From the NCBI GenBank assembly GCA_964346275.1, contig CAYFUR010000004.1:11938-75937 (forward strand): DNA of 64,000 nucleotides. The letters run 5' to 3'. The stretch's first letter is position 1. Every line of letters starts with the position of its first letter. Below the pieces are notes generated by a model that saw only the letters and a program-made list of their open reading frames with translations, did no database searches and was not told where the DNA came from. The DNA comes from CAYFUR01 sp964346275. GTDB taxonomy: Bacteria; Sumerlaeota; Sumerlaeia; SLMS01. The position numbers and the translations under genes are program-made. Shown here piece by piece: positions 27,396-35,949 of the stretch.

Positions 27396-28244
27396 ATGAA
27401 TCGGCCTGATGACTTGCACAACCTGGATAATCTTGCGGCTTCCGTCATGGAAGCGATCCGGTCCTCTGGCGACTCGGTGCTGGTCGCCTTTTCCGGCGGA
27501 GTGGATTCTTCGGTGGTGGCCAGGCTCGCCACGGAGGCCCTCGGCCCCGAGCGCGCACTGTGCGTCGCGGCGCGTTCTGAGTCCAACACCGAGGAAGAGA
27601 TCGCCCTCTGCCGCCGCCTTTCCGAAGAGCACGGCATCAACCTGGAAGTGATCGAATACAGCGAGCTGGCAATTCCGAACTACGCGGAGAATCCCGCCAA
27701 TCGCTGTTATTTCTGCAAGAACGAGCTTTACGACCGCCTGGGGGCGTTGGCCTCCGAGCGCGGGATACGCACGGTGCTCGATGGATCGAACGCCGACGAC
27801 GCGGGGGATTACCGCCCCGGCCTGAAGGCCGTGGCGGAACACAAGGTGCGCTCGCCCCTCAAGGAATGCGGCGTGACGAAAGAGCAGGTGCGGGCACTGG
27901 CCGCGCGCTATGGCCTGCCGAATCACGACAAGCCCTCCTCGCCCTGCCTGAGTTCCCGGGTGCCCTATGGACAGGAAATCACGCGGGAGAAGCTGGAGCA
28001 GGTGGCCGCGGCGGAGAGCTTTCTTCGCGGGCTGGGCCTGAAGGAATTCCGATGCCGCCACCACGACAAAGTGGCGCGGCTGGAAGTGCCTCCGGAGCAA
28101 TTTGATCTGGTGCTAGAGAAGCGCGAAGTCCTTTTGAAGGAATTCCGGCGTATTGGATTCCTGTGGGTCGCCCTGGATCTGGCCGGATTCCGCAGCGGGA
28201 GCTTGAATCAGGCGCTGGGAATTGGCGTGGAGAAGGAAACGTGA
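27396..28244 (+). CDS. larE: ATP-dependent sulfurtransferase, LarE family
   Basis: PP-loop enzyme (282 aa) that inserts sulfur into the pyridinium precursor of the nickel-pincer cofactor of lactate racemase. The PP-loop SGGVDSS is at residues 33-39. A CYFC pair (Cys104, Cys107) occurs in ANRCYFCKNELY. Cys184 in SPCLSSRVPYG matches the position of the sacrificial Cys of Lactobacillus LarE. With the CxxC pair it could instead hold an Fe-S cluster, as in non-sacrificial LarE forms. ATG 27396 is preferred over the upstream TTG 27360. No larA, larB or larC lies in the window. The stop overlaps the GTG start of the next gene (GTGA). Confidence 0.87.
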   Translation: MNRPDDLHNLDNLAASVMEAIRSSGDSVLVAFSGGVDSSVVARLATEALGPERALCVAARSESNTEEEIALCRRLSEEHGINLEVIEYSELAIPNYAENPANRCYFCKNELYDRLGALASERGIRTVLDGSNADDAGDYRPGLKAVAEHKVRSPLKECGVTKEQVRALAARYGLPNHDKPSSPCLSSRVPYGQEITREKLEQVAAAESFLRGLGLKEFRCRHHDKVARLEVPPEQFDLVLEKREVLLKEFRRIGFLWVALDLAGFRSGSLNQALGIGVEKET

Positions 28245-29299
28245 AGCTGAAGGGAAACGCCCAACGCTCGATGATTCGATCCATCGCCAGTATCCTGGCG
28301 GTGTTTTTCGCGCTGGTCTTTCTGGAAGCGTGCGGCAAGCCGGTCCCGAAAGAGCCGGCGCTGAAGGTTCCCGAGTCCGTTGATTTCGGGGAGGCCGAGG
28401 GATACCGCCGCATTCCCATCATCATTCCCTTGGAAAACGTGTCCGACCGCGAGGTGGAAATCATCAGGGTTTCCACGGGATGCGGATGCGCCAGCGTCGA
28501 GGCCAATCCCGGTGTGCTGGCCCCCGGGCAGAAAAAGGACATCAAGCTGCTCTTTGCCACCGGCGACACCGACGGCGAATACGAACGGACCGTGGCCATC
28601 AAAACCGATGACCGGGCGCAGGCGGACTATCCAGTCCGCTTCCATGGCAGAGTCTACTCGCCCCTGCGCTGGGAGACGAAGACCGTGGACATGGGAGAGA
28701 TCCCCGCTGGAGAGGGGGCCAGTAAACAATTTGCCCTCATTTCCACGCTCGATGAAACCCCCGAAATCCTGAATGCCTTTTCCGAGGAGGGCCGTGTGGA
28801 GATCTCTTATCTCGGGAGCGAACCTTTCGAGGATGAGCGCGCGGAAGGGAAAAAATTCCTGTTCGAAGCCAAGGTGCCAAAGGACTTCCCCGCTTCGCGA
28901 TTTGCCGGCGAGATCATTGTGCAAGGAATGAAAGAGAATCTGGACTTTCCGCCCATCAATGTTTTCGGAGAAGTGGTTTCCGATGTGAAGTTTACGCCGC
29001 CGAGAATGTTCTGCCGCCTGAACCCGGGAGAGAAGAAACGGGAGCTTCTCCATCTTTCCACGCGAAGCGGCACCCCCTTTGAAGTAGTGGATATCGAGAC
29101 AGAAGGCGATATGCCCGCGGAATTGAGTATTGAAAAGGGCGATGCGCCAAATGAGAAAAACCTGGTCGGCGTGTTCGACGGAGGGACAGAGGCCGGAGGC
29201 AAGCGCGGCACGGCTCGCCTGTATATCGAGCGCGAGGGTGCAAACTCTCGCGATGTTGTTGAAGTCCCGGTCATCATGGTGAGCGAGGCCCGGCGATAG
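28241..29299 (+). CDS. DUF1573 lipoprotein (first of tandem pair)
   Basis: Predicted surface or periplasmic lipoprotein (352 aa). The signal ends ALVFLEAC, a lipobox. A DUF1573 immunoglobulin-like domain follows, with the conserved STGCGCASVEANP motif and APGQKKDIKLLF. Then comes a second repeat starting near PLRWETKTVDMGEIPAGEGAS and a C-terminal beta domain. The start is taken at GTG 28241, which overlaps larE by 4 nt; ATG 28271 would also keep the lipobox. The next gene is a paralogue with the same domain order. The function of DUF1573 is not known. Confidence 0.85.
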   Translation: MKLKGNAQRSMIRSIASILAVFFALVFLEACGKPVPKEPALKVPESVDFGEAEGYRRIPIIIPLENVSDREVEIIRVSTGCGCASVEANPGVLAPGQKKDIKLLFATGDTDGEYERTVAIKTDDRAQADYPVRFHGRVYSPLRWETKTVDMGEIPAGEGASKQFALISTLDETPEILNAFSEEGRVEISYLGSEPFEDERAEGKKFLFEAKVPKDFPASRFAGEIIVQGMKENLDFPPINVFGEVVSDVKFTPPRMFCRLNPGEKKRELLHLSTRSGTPFEVVDIETEGDMPAELSIEKGDAPNEKNLVGVFDGGTEAGGKRGTARLYIEREGANSRDVVEVPVIMVSEARR

Positions 29300-29375
29300 G
29301 AGGGCTCCGCTTGACCGCCAGATGTCGCCCGTGTCCCATCATGAAAAGCTTTCAAAGAACAAGGAGATTACGATA

Positions 29376-30458
29376 ATGATGATGGCAATGCCCTGGAAAA
29401 AATTTGCACTTCTTACCTTTGTTCTGGCTCTTGTCATCACCGCTTTCGAGCCGGCACCGGCCCAGCCACTGAAAGAGGGCCAGCAGCCAAGCCGCCCGCT
29501 GAAGCCGGCGCTGGAATTCGAAGAGTCCGAAATGGACTTTGGCGAAGTGGAAGAAGGCGAGAAGGTCTCGATTTCCTACAAAGTGACAAACACCTCGGAT
29601 CGCGCGGTGCGGCTTATCCGCCTCCACACCGGTTGCGGATGCACCACCGGAAACAATCCGGACCGGCTCGCACCGGGCGAAGAGGGTGTAATCCAGGCCA
29701 TCTATAACACAACGGGACGGCGTGGCAAAACCCGCCGCACCATGACGCTCTATACAAATGATACCGCCCAGCCCCGCTATGAATTGACGTACACCGGCGA
29801 TGTGATTTCCCCGCTTTACTGGGAGCGCACGCTGCTGGATTTTGGCACGGTGAACGCCGGAGAAGGCGCCAGCCGCACCGTCTCGCTCTTCAGCACCGTC
29901 GACAAAAAACTGAACGTCAACGACGTGAAGGCGGATAACCTGACGGCCAAACTGGTGGAAACAAAGCCATTTGAGCAGGGTGGCAAAAAGGGGAATGAAT
30001 ACGTCTTCGAGATGACAATTCCCGAGGACCACCCAGTGCAGGATTTCTTCACGCGTGTGCAGCTCGACGCGGACCTCGGCGACCACCGGGTGCCGACGCT
30101 CAGCGTACGCGGAAGCGTCCAGGGCGACGTCATCGCCAAGCCCCGGCGCGTTTACAGCGTGTTGAACCAGGACCAGGTAACCTCCACAACAACGATGTTG
30201 ATTTCGCGATCGGAAACACCTTTCAAGGTCCTGGGCGTTGAAGCCGGTGATTCCATGCCCGTGAAGTTTGAAGTGCAGGAGGGAGAAAACCCGGGCGAGA
30301 AAATCCTGGTGAGCACCATGGACGCCAGCCAAACAAACCAAACGCGCTCGGGAACCGTGACCATTCAGATTGAAAGTGAAAACGGCAAGAGGGCGGACCT
30401 GGAATTGCCGGTGTTCATGATTGTTCGCCGCACCACGATCCGGACCCCCGCGCCCTGA
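29376..30458 (+). CDS. DUF1573 secreted protein (second of tandem pair)
   Basis: 360 aa, exported by a signal peptide (FALLTFVLALVITAFEPAPAQ) but without a lipobox Cys. It contains the DUF1573 core SEMDFGEVEEGEKVSI and HTGCGCTTGNNPDRLAPGEE, then SPLYWERTLLDFGTVNAGEG, which aligns with the same region of the preceding lipoprotein. The pair is therefore a tandem duplication, one copy lipidated and the other soluble. AAGGAG lies 9 nt before ATG 29376. The segment is followed 32 nt later by an anchored rhodanese gene in the same orientation. Confidence 0.87.
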   Translation: MMMAMPWKKFALLTFVLALVITAFEPAPAQPLKEGQQPSRPLKPALEFEESEMDFGEVEEGEKVSISYKVTNTSDRAVRLIRLHTGCGCTTGNNPDRLAPGEEGVIQAIYNTTGRRGKTRRTMTLYTNDTAQPRYELTYTGDVISPLYWERTLLDFGTVNAGEGASRTVSLFSTVDKKLNVNDVKADNLTAKLVETKPFEQGGKKGNEYVFEMTIPEDHPVQDFFTRVQLDADLGDHRVPTLSVRGSVQGDVIAKPRRVYSVLNQDQVTSTTTMLISRSETPFKVLGVEAGDSMPVKFEVQEGENPGEKILVSTMDASQTNQTRSGTVTIQIESENGKRADLELPVFMIVRRTTIRTPAP

Positions 30459-30490
30459 TCGACTCCACCTTCGGGAATGTAAGGAAAGTG

Positions 30491-30997
30491 ATGAAAAACG
30501 GGCTCTTGCGTATTGCGATCTTAATGGGATTACCGGTGCTTCTGGCTCTTGGCAATGCGGCCGTGCGTCCGGCGAGCCTTTCCTCGTCCAGCGAAAAGAC
30601 GCCGGAGGAGCGGGGAGGGCGGGAAATGGAACAAACGGCGGAGCAAAAAGAGGCGGCGGTTCAGAACGAAATGGACCGCATCATTCAGCACTACAACGAT
30701 GGAACGGCCCTGTTTGTCGACGCCCGGCCGCTGGATCAATACGAAGAGGCGCATGTCCCGGGAGCCTTTCACCTTCCTTTCAGCGCGTTCTTCCAGGGCC
30801 AGCCGGAAGCCGTGAATTACCTTCCTCCCGAAATGCTGCTTATCATCTATTGCGAGGGCGGCGATTGCGATTCGTCAAAGAAGGTGAAAGAAATGCTGGC
30901 CGATTATGGCTATGACAATGTCGAGGTGTTGGATGCAGGCTTTCCCGCCTGGATAGACGCCGGACTGCCCACAGAGTCAGGATCCCCTACGATTTGA
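30491..30997 (+). CDS. Membrane-anchored periplasmic rhodanese
   Basis: 168 aa. An N-terminal hydrophobic helix (LLRIAILMGLPVLLALGNAAV) anchors or exports the protein. A charged linker leads to a rhodanese fold: LFVDARPLDQYEEAHVPGA, active loop IIYCEGGDCDSSKKV with Cys at the persulfide position, and VEVLDAGFPAW. The second Cys in CEGGDC could allow a disulfide, an uncommon feature for a rhodanese loop. AAGGAA precedes the ATG. Its stop overlaps the TTG start of the MauE-like gene (TTGA), so the two are coupled and probably act together in the envelope. Confidence 0.85.
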   Translation: MKNGLLRIAILMGLPVLLALGNAAVRPASLSSSSEKTPEERGGREMEQTAEQKEAAVQNEMDRIIQHYNDGTALFVDARPLDQYEEAHVPGAFHLPFSAFFQGQPEAVNYLPPEMLLIIYCEGGDCDSSKKVKEMLADYGYDNVEVLDAGFPAWIDAGLPTESGSPTI

Positions 30998-31536
30998 ACG
31001 CGCTGAGAACCTCTCCCCAGTCCCTGCTTCCCTCGACGGCGCTGCTCGCTTGCCGCGCCGCCGCTGGAGGCGCACTCGCCGTTGCCGCCGTCTTGAAGAT
31101 TCAGGGAGGCGCGAAAGTCTTTGCGCTCAGCATCGATTCCTTCGAATTGGTTCCCCAGGCGCTTTTGCTTCCGCTTGCATATTATACTCCATGGTTGGAA
31201 CTGATCGGGGGCCTTGCCCTTGTTCTTGGCCTGTGGACCCGCCAGGCGGCCATGATCGTCGTCGGCATCTACTGCGTCTTTACCATCGCGCTGGCGTCGG
31301 TGCTTCTGCGCGGAATGGATGTGGATTGCGGGTGCTTTGGCGATATCTTTGGAGATTCCTCGGTGAGTCTGCTCACCATCGGACGCAATCTGTTGCTGTT
31401 GCTGCTCTCGGTGGTTCCCCTGGTTTTTGGCGGCGGGATGTTTGCCATGACAAGAGAAGGCGAGCGGAAGTCTGAACCCGCGCCGGATCAGGGACAAAAT
31501 GCTCCGGCGGCTTCTTCGCTGGACGCCGAAACCTGA
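30994..31536 (+). CDS. MauE/DoxX-like integral membrane protein
   Basis: 180 aa with four predicted TM helices (for example WLELIGGLALVLGLW and LLLLLLSVVPLVFGGGM). The loop motif DVDCGCFGD is characteristic of the MauE/DoxD group, which supports thiol or disulfide chemistry of periplasmic partners. The start is a TTG within the stop codon of the rhodanese gene; no ATG fits this N-terminus. The coupling with a periplasmic rhodanese and the tandem DUF1573 genes suggests one envelope sulfur or redox module, which is inference. The C-terminal tail is polar and probably cytoplasmic. Confidence 0.83.
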   Translation: MNALRTSPQSLLPSTALLACRAAAGGALAVAAVLKIQGGAKVFALSIDSFELVPQALLLPLAYYTPWLELIGGLALVLGLWTRQAAMIVVGIYCVFTIALASVLLRGMDVDCGCFGDIFGDSSVSLLTIGRNLLLLLLSVVPLVFGGGMFAMTREGERKSEPAPDQGQNAPAASSLDAET

Positions 31537-31576
31537 GACGAGGGCCTGAAAAACGGCTGGGGAAGGAATGCGGACG

Positions 31577-33448
31577 ATGAAAACGCTGCCGCCCCTCGCC
31601 GTGGCTTCCCTCGCAACCGCCGCCGCCCTCTTTCTCCTGATCTATACAGAAACCTATACACCCGCGGGAAGTCCCTGGGCGCCAATCGCCTTGCTCTTGC
31701 TGGTGATTGGCCATTTGCCGCTTCTGAATTCCGCGGACCAGAGAGGCCGGACGCCCGAATGGCTGCGTTTGCTGCCACGTTGGGGGACAGCCGCCCTGGC
31801 AATCCTTGTGATCGTAGCCGGCGCGGGGTGGTTTTCCTGGCGAGGCCAAGACACGATTTTCGAAACGGGCGTCTCGCCTTATGAGAATGTCCAGCTCGGC
31901 CTCATGACGCAGGCGGTCGCGCGAATCGAACAGGGCGAGCATCTCTACGCCCGCGAATATCCCCGCGGGGAACGGAAGGAAGCCGGTTCCACGGCACCGG
32001 GACTGCTGATACCATACGCCCTGGCGCGCAGTTGGGGATTCGACTGGCGCTATGCCGGTGTGGCGGGGGTGATCCTGCTGGCGGGTTTGCTCTCGGCGGG
32101 TGCTTTGTTTATCGCGCACCGCGCACCCCCGGGACAAGAAGGAGAGGCCGGCTTTTGCCTGGCCGCTCTCGCCCTGGCGGGGGCGTCCTGGCTGCTGCTG
32201 CCGACAACGCTCCCTTACCTCAACTGGGGCGTGGCGATTCCGCTCTGGCCGGTGGCGGCTCTCTTGGGGCTTTCGCTGGCGATGGGATGGCGGGCCATGG
32301 CGGCGCTTGCGGTGGGAGCGCTCGCGGCCATGAATCCCGGCTGGCTGCTGCTGTTGCCCCTGGTCGGTGTCGTGCTCTGGAAAGAGGATCGCGCGCGCTT
32401 TCCGGTCATGGCCGCGCTGGCGGTTGTTCCGCCGCTCCTCGCCTACGGCGCCTGGCGCGCTTTCGACGTCGAGATGTGGCAGGGGATCCTGGGCGGGGCG
32501 TTCCAGGAAGGGAACAGCATCGATCCAACGGCGGCATGGCGCTTTGCTTCTGTCCAGGCGCTGAATTCCGTGCTGAGCATGCGCTATGGCGTCTATACGG
32601 CCGCACTGATTGGCCTGGTCCTGATCGGGCGGGAAATTCTGCGGCGCGATGAGCCCGTGGAAAGAATCCGCCTGCTGCTGTTCGCGGCTTTTGTTGTCGC
32701 CGCCTGCGGCCCCGTCGCCTATCAGCACCATTGGATGGCCCATGGCGTCCTTGCCGCGTCGTTGATCCCCGCGGCGTTTCCGCGATCCGATTGGACACAT
32801 CAACAGCCGCGTTGGCCTGTCTATGCGGGCGGAGGAGTCGCGGTGCTGCTTTTTCTCCTTGCCGGATGGCGGATCCTCAGCGGTTTCGACGGAGCCCTGA
32901 ATCACCAGCCCGATCACAAGCAAAGCCACATGGCATTTCTGGAGACGGGATTTCATGTGCCCAGCGAAGACCACGTGTGGGGAGCCGAGCGCCGCATGGC
33001 CCTGGGCTTCACGCTCGATCGCGTCGAGGCGGGCATTCTGGAACTCAGCCTGGGAACATTGGGGGGAGAGTTTACACCGTTTAATCCGTTGGTGATTCGC
33101 GTGAACGGCCGCGAACAGGGAATCTATCGCGAGTATCCAGGCAATTACAGCACGGCGCGGATTCCCCTTGATCCGAAAGACCTCCATATCGGGTTTAACA
33201 CCGTTACGCTGGAAGCCGACTGGGTGCGCACGCCAAAGAGCTATAACGTGCGCGACGATCTGCGGCCCGTGACCATTGTCTATCAGGGGCTGCGTTTCCT
33301 GCCGCAATCGGCGGCGCCAACCCGCCAGGCCGCGCTGGCGGAACAAGGCGCCGACCGGCTGCTGGCCGTCGATTTTGTGGATTTTGAACTCAACGCCGAC
33401 GGGCGTATAGACGCCGCGGACGTGGTCGCGGCCAGGCCTTCACCCTAA
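31577..33448 (+). CDS. Polytopic membrane protein with dockerin-like C-terminus
   Basis: 623 aa. About ten hydrophobic helices fill residues 1-440, with a first periplasmic loop containing SPYENVQLGLMTQAVARIEQ, an arrangement like GT-C glycosyltransferases though without a clear DxD/EED motif. A soluble beta-rich region (about 460-590) follows. The protein ends in VDFELNADGRIDAADVVA, a single calcium-loop of dockerin or EF-hand type. GGAAGGA lies 9 nt before ATG 31577; ATG 31568 touches that site and is less likely. The stop overlaps the convergent LD-carboxypeptidase stop by 4 nt. Its position after the DUF1573-rhodanese-MauE genes suggests the same transcript. Confidence 0.72.
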   Translation: MKTLPPLAVASLATAAALFLLIYTETYTPAGSPWAPIALLLLVIGHLPLLNSADQRGRTPEWLRLLPRWGTAALAILVIVAGAGWFSWRGQDTIFETGVSPYENVQLGLMTQAVARIEQGEHLYAREYPRGERKEAGSTAPGLLIPYALARSWGFDWRYAGVAGVILLAGLLSAGALFIAHRAPPGQEGEAGFCLAALALAGASWLLLPTTLPYLNWGVAIPLWPVAALLGLSLAMGWRAMAALAVGALAAMNPGWLLLLPLVGVVLWKEDRARFPVMAALAVVPPLLAYGAWRAFDVEMWQGILGGAFQEGNSIDPTAAWRFASVQALNSVLSMRYGVYTAALIGLVLIGREILRRDEPVERIRLLLFAAFVVAACGPVAYQHHWMAHGVLAASLIPAAFPRSDWTHQQPRWPVYAGGGVAVLLFLLAGWRILSGFDGALNHQPDHKQSHMAFLETGFHVPSEDHVWGAERRMALGFTLDRVEAGILELSLGTLGGEFTPFNPLVIRVNGREQGIYREYPGNYSTARIPLDPKDLHIGFNTVTLEADWVRTPKSYNVRDDLRPVTIVYQGLRFLPQSAAPTRQAALAEQGADRLLAVDFVDFELNADGRIDAADVVAARPSP

Positions 33449-34488
33449 GGCAATTCGACGGGCTCTTCCAGAAACCGCAGGCTGCCGTCCGCCCCGTTCA
33501 TTTCCGCCATGAGGCCGGCGGGCAGCGTCGCATTTTCCCGCACATGGCCGAGAGGGAAGTTGAGCACGACGGGATAGGGACGCCCCTCGAAATACTGGCG
33601 GAAGACTCTCTCCGCCGTGAAGTCCTCTGGGTCGTCCGGCGAGCACCCGGCCCAGATGCCGAGGATCACGCCGTTCACTTCGTCGAGCTTTCCTGCGTTG
33701 TCGAGGGTGGAAAGCATACGGTCGATCCGGTAAGGCTCTTCGCCCACGTCTTCGAGAAAAAGCAGCGCGCCGTCCGTTTCCACTTCATAGGGCGTTCCCA
33801 TGAGCGCCGCCACCAATGAGAGATTTCCCCCTGTGAGGCGGCCGCGCGCAACGCCCGGATTGATCGTGGTAACCGGAGACGTGAATTGATCGGCCGTATA
33901 GCTGATATACGACTCCGCCGAGCGAACCTGGCGGTGGCGGAATGCGTCCGCGGAAATCGTCTGCCAGAAACTTTCCGTCGCGAAGGGCCTCGATCCCACA
34001 TCGCCGCCGTAAACCCATTGGGTCGTCGGGCTGTGGAAGGTGACGAGTCCGGCCTGCTGGTTGATGGCGAGGTGGAGGGCCGTGATGTCGCTGAACCCGG
34101 CGATGATTTTCGGATGTTCGCGCATATACTGATAGTCGAGAAGCTTGAGAATGCGCGGCGTGCCATAGCCGCCCTGGATGCAGAAGATCGCGTCCACCTT
34201 CGGGTCGCGCCAGGCATCCATGATGGCTTTTGCGCGCGCATCGTCCTTGCCCGCGAGATAGCCGCCCCAAACTTCCATCGGGTTGCCGAAAACCTTCGTG
34301 CCGATGTCTTTTTCGGCGAGCCCTTTCTCGATGAAATCGATCTTCTCCTGGCTGCTCGGGCTCGCCGGGGCGATGAGAGCCACGGTGCCGCCCCGGTCCA
34401 GGGCACGCGGCTTGACCAGCCCCTGGGCGCTCGCCGCGGCGAAGCATGACATGAGAACAAACATCGTATAGACAAGTCGTGCGGCCAT
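33445..34488 (-). CDS. LD-carboxypeptidase (peptidase S66), exported
   Basis: Serine peptidase (347 aa) predicted to trim the terminal D-Ala from tetrapeptides of peptidoglycan or related L,D bonds. An N-terminal signal (VYTMFVLMSCFAAASAQ) exports it; a Cys in LMSC could make it a lipoprotein. The nucleophile Ser lies in IIAGFSDITALH, the Glu in LLFLEDVGEEPYRIDRML and the His in PLGHVRENATLP, the S66 triad order. ATG 34488 has GAGG 9 nt upstream and lies just after the serS stop, so it is likely co-transcribed with serS. Classical LdcA is cytosolic; the export is the unusual feature. Confidence 0.87.
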   Translation of the reverse strand: MAARLVYTMFVLMSCFAAASAQGLVKPRALDRGGTVALIAPASPSSQEKIDFIEKGLAEKDIGTKVFGNPMEVWGGYLAGKDDARAKAIMDAWRDPKVDAIFCIQGGYGTPRILKLLDYQYMREHPKIIAGFSDITALHLAINQQAGLVTFHSPTTQWVYGGDVGSRPFATESFWQTISADAFRHRQVRSAESYISYTADQFTSPVTTINPGVARGRLTGGNLSLVAALMGTPYEVETDGALLFLEDVGEEPYRIDRMLSTLDNAGKLDEVNGVILGIWAGCSPDDPEDFTAERVFRQYFEGRPYPVVLNFPLGHVRENATLPAGLMAEMNGADGSLRFLEEPVELP

Positions 34489-34501
34489 GGGGGCGATCCT
34501 C

Positions 34502-35776
34502 TCAGGCGCGGATTTCATCGGCGCCCATGCGATCGTGAAGAACCTCGGGGATGCCTATCGAGCCATCCTCGCGCTGGTTGTTCTCCATCAGGGAAATGAT
34601 CAGGCGCGGCAGGGCAAGGCCGCTGCCGTTGAGCGTATGGGCAAACCGGGGCTTGCCGCCGCCCTCCGGGCGATAGCGTATATTCGCGCGGCGGGCCTGG
34701 TAATCGAGGAAGTTGGAGCAGCTCGACACTTCCAGCCACGTCTCCATGCCCGGAGCCCAGATTTCCAGGTCATAGCACTTTGCCGCCGCGAAGCCCAGAT
34801 CGCCGGTGCAGAGTTCCATCACGCGATAGGGTACATTCAGCGCCTCGAGAATCCCGGTGGCGTGGCCGACGAGTTTTTCGTGGGTCGCTTCGCTGTCCTC
34901 CGGGCGGGTGATATGCACCAGCTCGACCTTGTGGAACTGGTGGACGCGGGAGATGCCGCGATTCTCGCGGCCGGCGCTGCCCGCCTCCCGCCGGAAACAG
35001 GGCGTGTGCGAGACATAGGCGAGGGGGAGCTCGGAGCCGTCCATGATTTCGCCAGCATGTAGATTAGTCAAGGGGACTTCCGCCGTTGGGATCAGGAACA
35101 GGTCTTCGCTGTCTATACGATAGGCATCGTCTTCAAACTTGGGAAGCTGGCCCGTCCCGGTCATCGTCTGCCGGGTGACCAGGTAGGGGACACTGGCCTC
35201 TGTATAGCCGTTCTTCTCCGTGTGTTCATCGAGCATCCATTGGATCAGGGCGCGCTCGAGCCGTGCGCCGAGGCCCCTGAGCGCCGCGAACCCGGATCCG
35301 GCGACCCTGGCGCCGCGAGGCAGGTCGAGAATGCCCAGGGCCTCGCCCAATTCCCAGTGCGGCTTCGCCTCGAAAGCATGCTTCACCGGCTCGCCCCACT
35401 CGCGAACTTTCACATTTTCCGAGTCGTCCTTGCCCGCGGGAGTCCCTTCCGCCGGAAGGTTGGGAATCCGCATCATGCCATCGCGGAGGCTTTCGTCCAC
35501 GCCGCGCACATCGGCATCCACCTGGGAGATTTCCTCGCCAATGGCTTTCGATTCTTCCTTCAGTGTGTCGATCGGTTCCTTGGCTTTCGCTTTCTGGGGG
35601 ATCAGCTTGCTGATTTCATTGCGGCGGGCCTTCAGGTTCTCCGTGCGTTGGAGCAATTCGCGGCGGCGGCGGTCCAGGTCGAGGATCTGATCGATGGCGG
35701 CGGCATCTTCCCCGCGAGCGGCCAGCTTTTCACGCACCAGGCTGTCATGATCCCGGATGAACTTAATATCGAGCAT
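34502..35776 (-). CDS. serS: Seryl-tRNA synthetase
   Basis: Class II synthetase charging tRNA-Ser (424 aa, normal length). The N-terminal coiled-coil arm that clamps tRNA-Ser covers about residues 25-105. The catalytic core has motif 2 FRREAGSAGRENRGISRVHQ and motif 3 NGSGLALPRLIISLMEN. ATG 35776 begins MLDIKFIRDH, the standard SerS start. It diverges from the leuA T-box leader; that T-box is on the opposite strand and does not control serS. The exported LD-carboxypeptidase gene follows 13 nt downstream. Confidence 0.97.
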   Translation of the reverse strand: MLDIKFIRDHDSLVREKLAARGEDAAAIDQILDLDRRRRELLQRTENLKARRNEISKLIPQKAKAKEPIDTLKEESKAIGEEISQVDADVRGVDESLRDGMMRIPNLPAEGTPAGKDDSENVKVREWGEPVKHAFEAKPHWELGEALGILDLPRGARVAGSGFAALRGLGARLERALIQWMLDEHTEKNGYTEASVPYLVTRQTMTGTGQLPKFEDDAYRIDSEDLFLIPTAEVPLTNLHAGEIMDGSELPLAYVSHTPCFRREAGSAGRENRGISRVHQFHKVELVHITRPEDSEATHEKLVGHATGILEALNVPYRVMELCTGDLGFAAAKCYDLEIWAPGMETWLEVSSCSNFLDYQARRANIRYRPEGGGKPRFAHTLNGSGLALPRLIISLMENNQREDGSIGIPEVLHDRMGADEIRA

Positions 35777-35897
35777 GGGGTGGGCAACTTTCTCCGGAGA
35801 GGAAATAGGTGGGCGTAATCCCTACCCGCGCCCCGCGAAGAGTCAAGGAAAGGGTCTGGGGGGAGAGAGCCCCGGCACGGTCCATGCAAAAAGGCAC

Positions 35898-35926
35898 TTG
35901 ACAAGACCCCCGGGTGTCAGTGTTCA
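35898..35926 (+). promoter_or_regulatory. Possible leuA promoter
   Basis: TTGACA at 35898-35903 is a perfect -35 hexamer. A spacing of 17 nt leads to TGTTCA (35921-35926), a poor -10. It lies just upstream of the T-box leader in the right orientation, which is the main reason to propose it. Confidence 0.4.
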
Positions 35927-35949
35927 ACCCGTAACATGCTGTCCGATTG

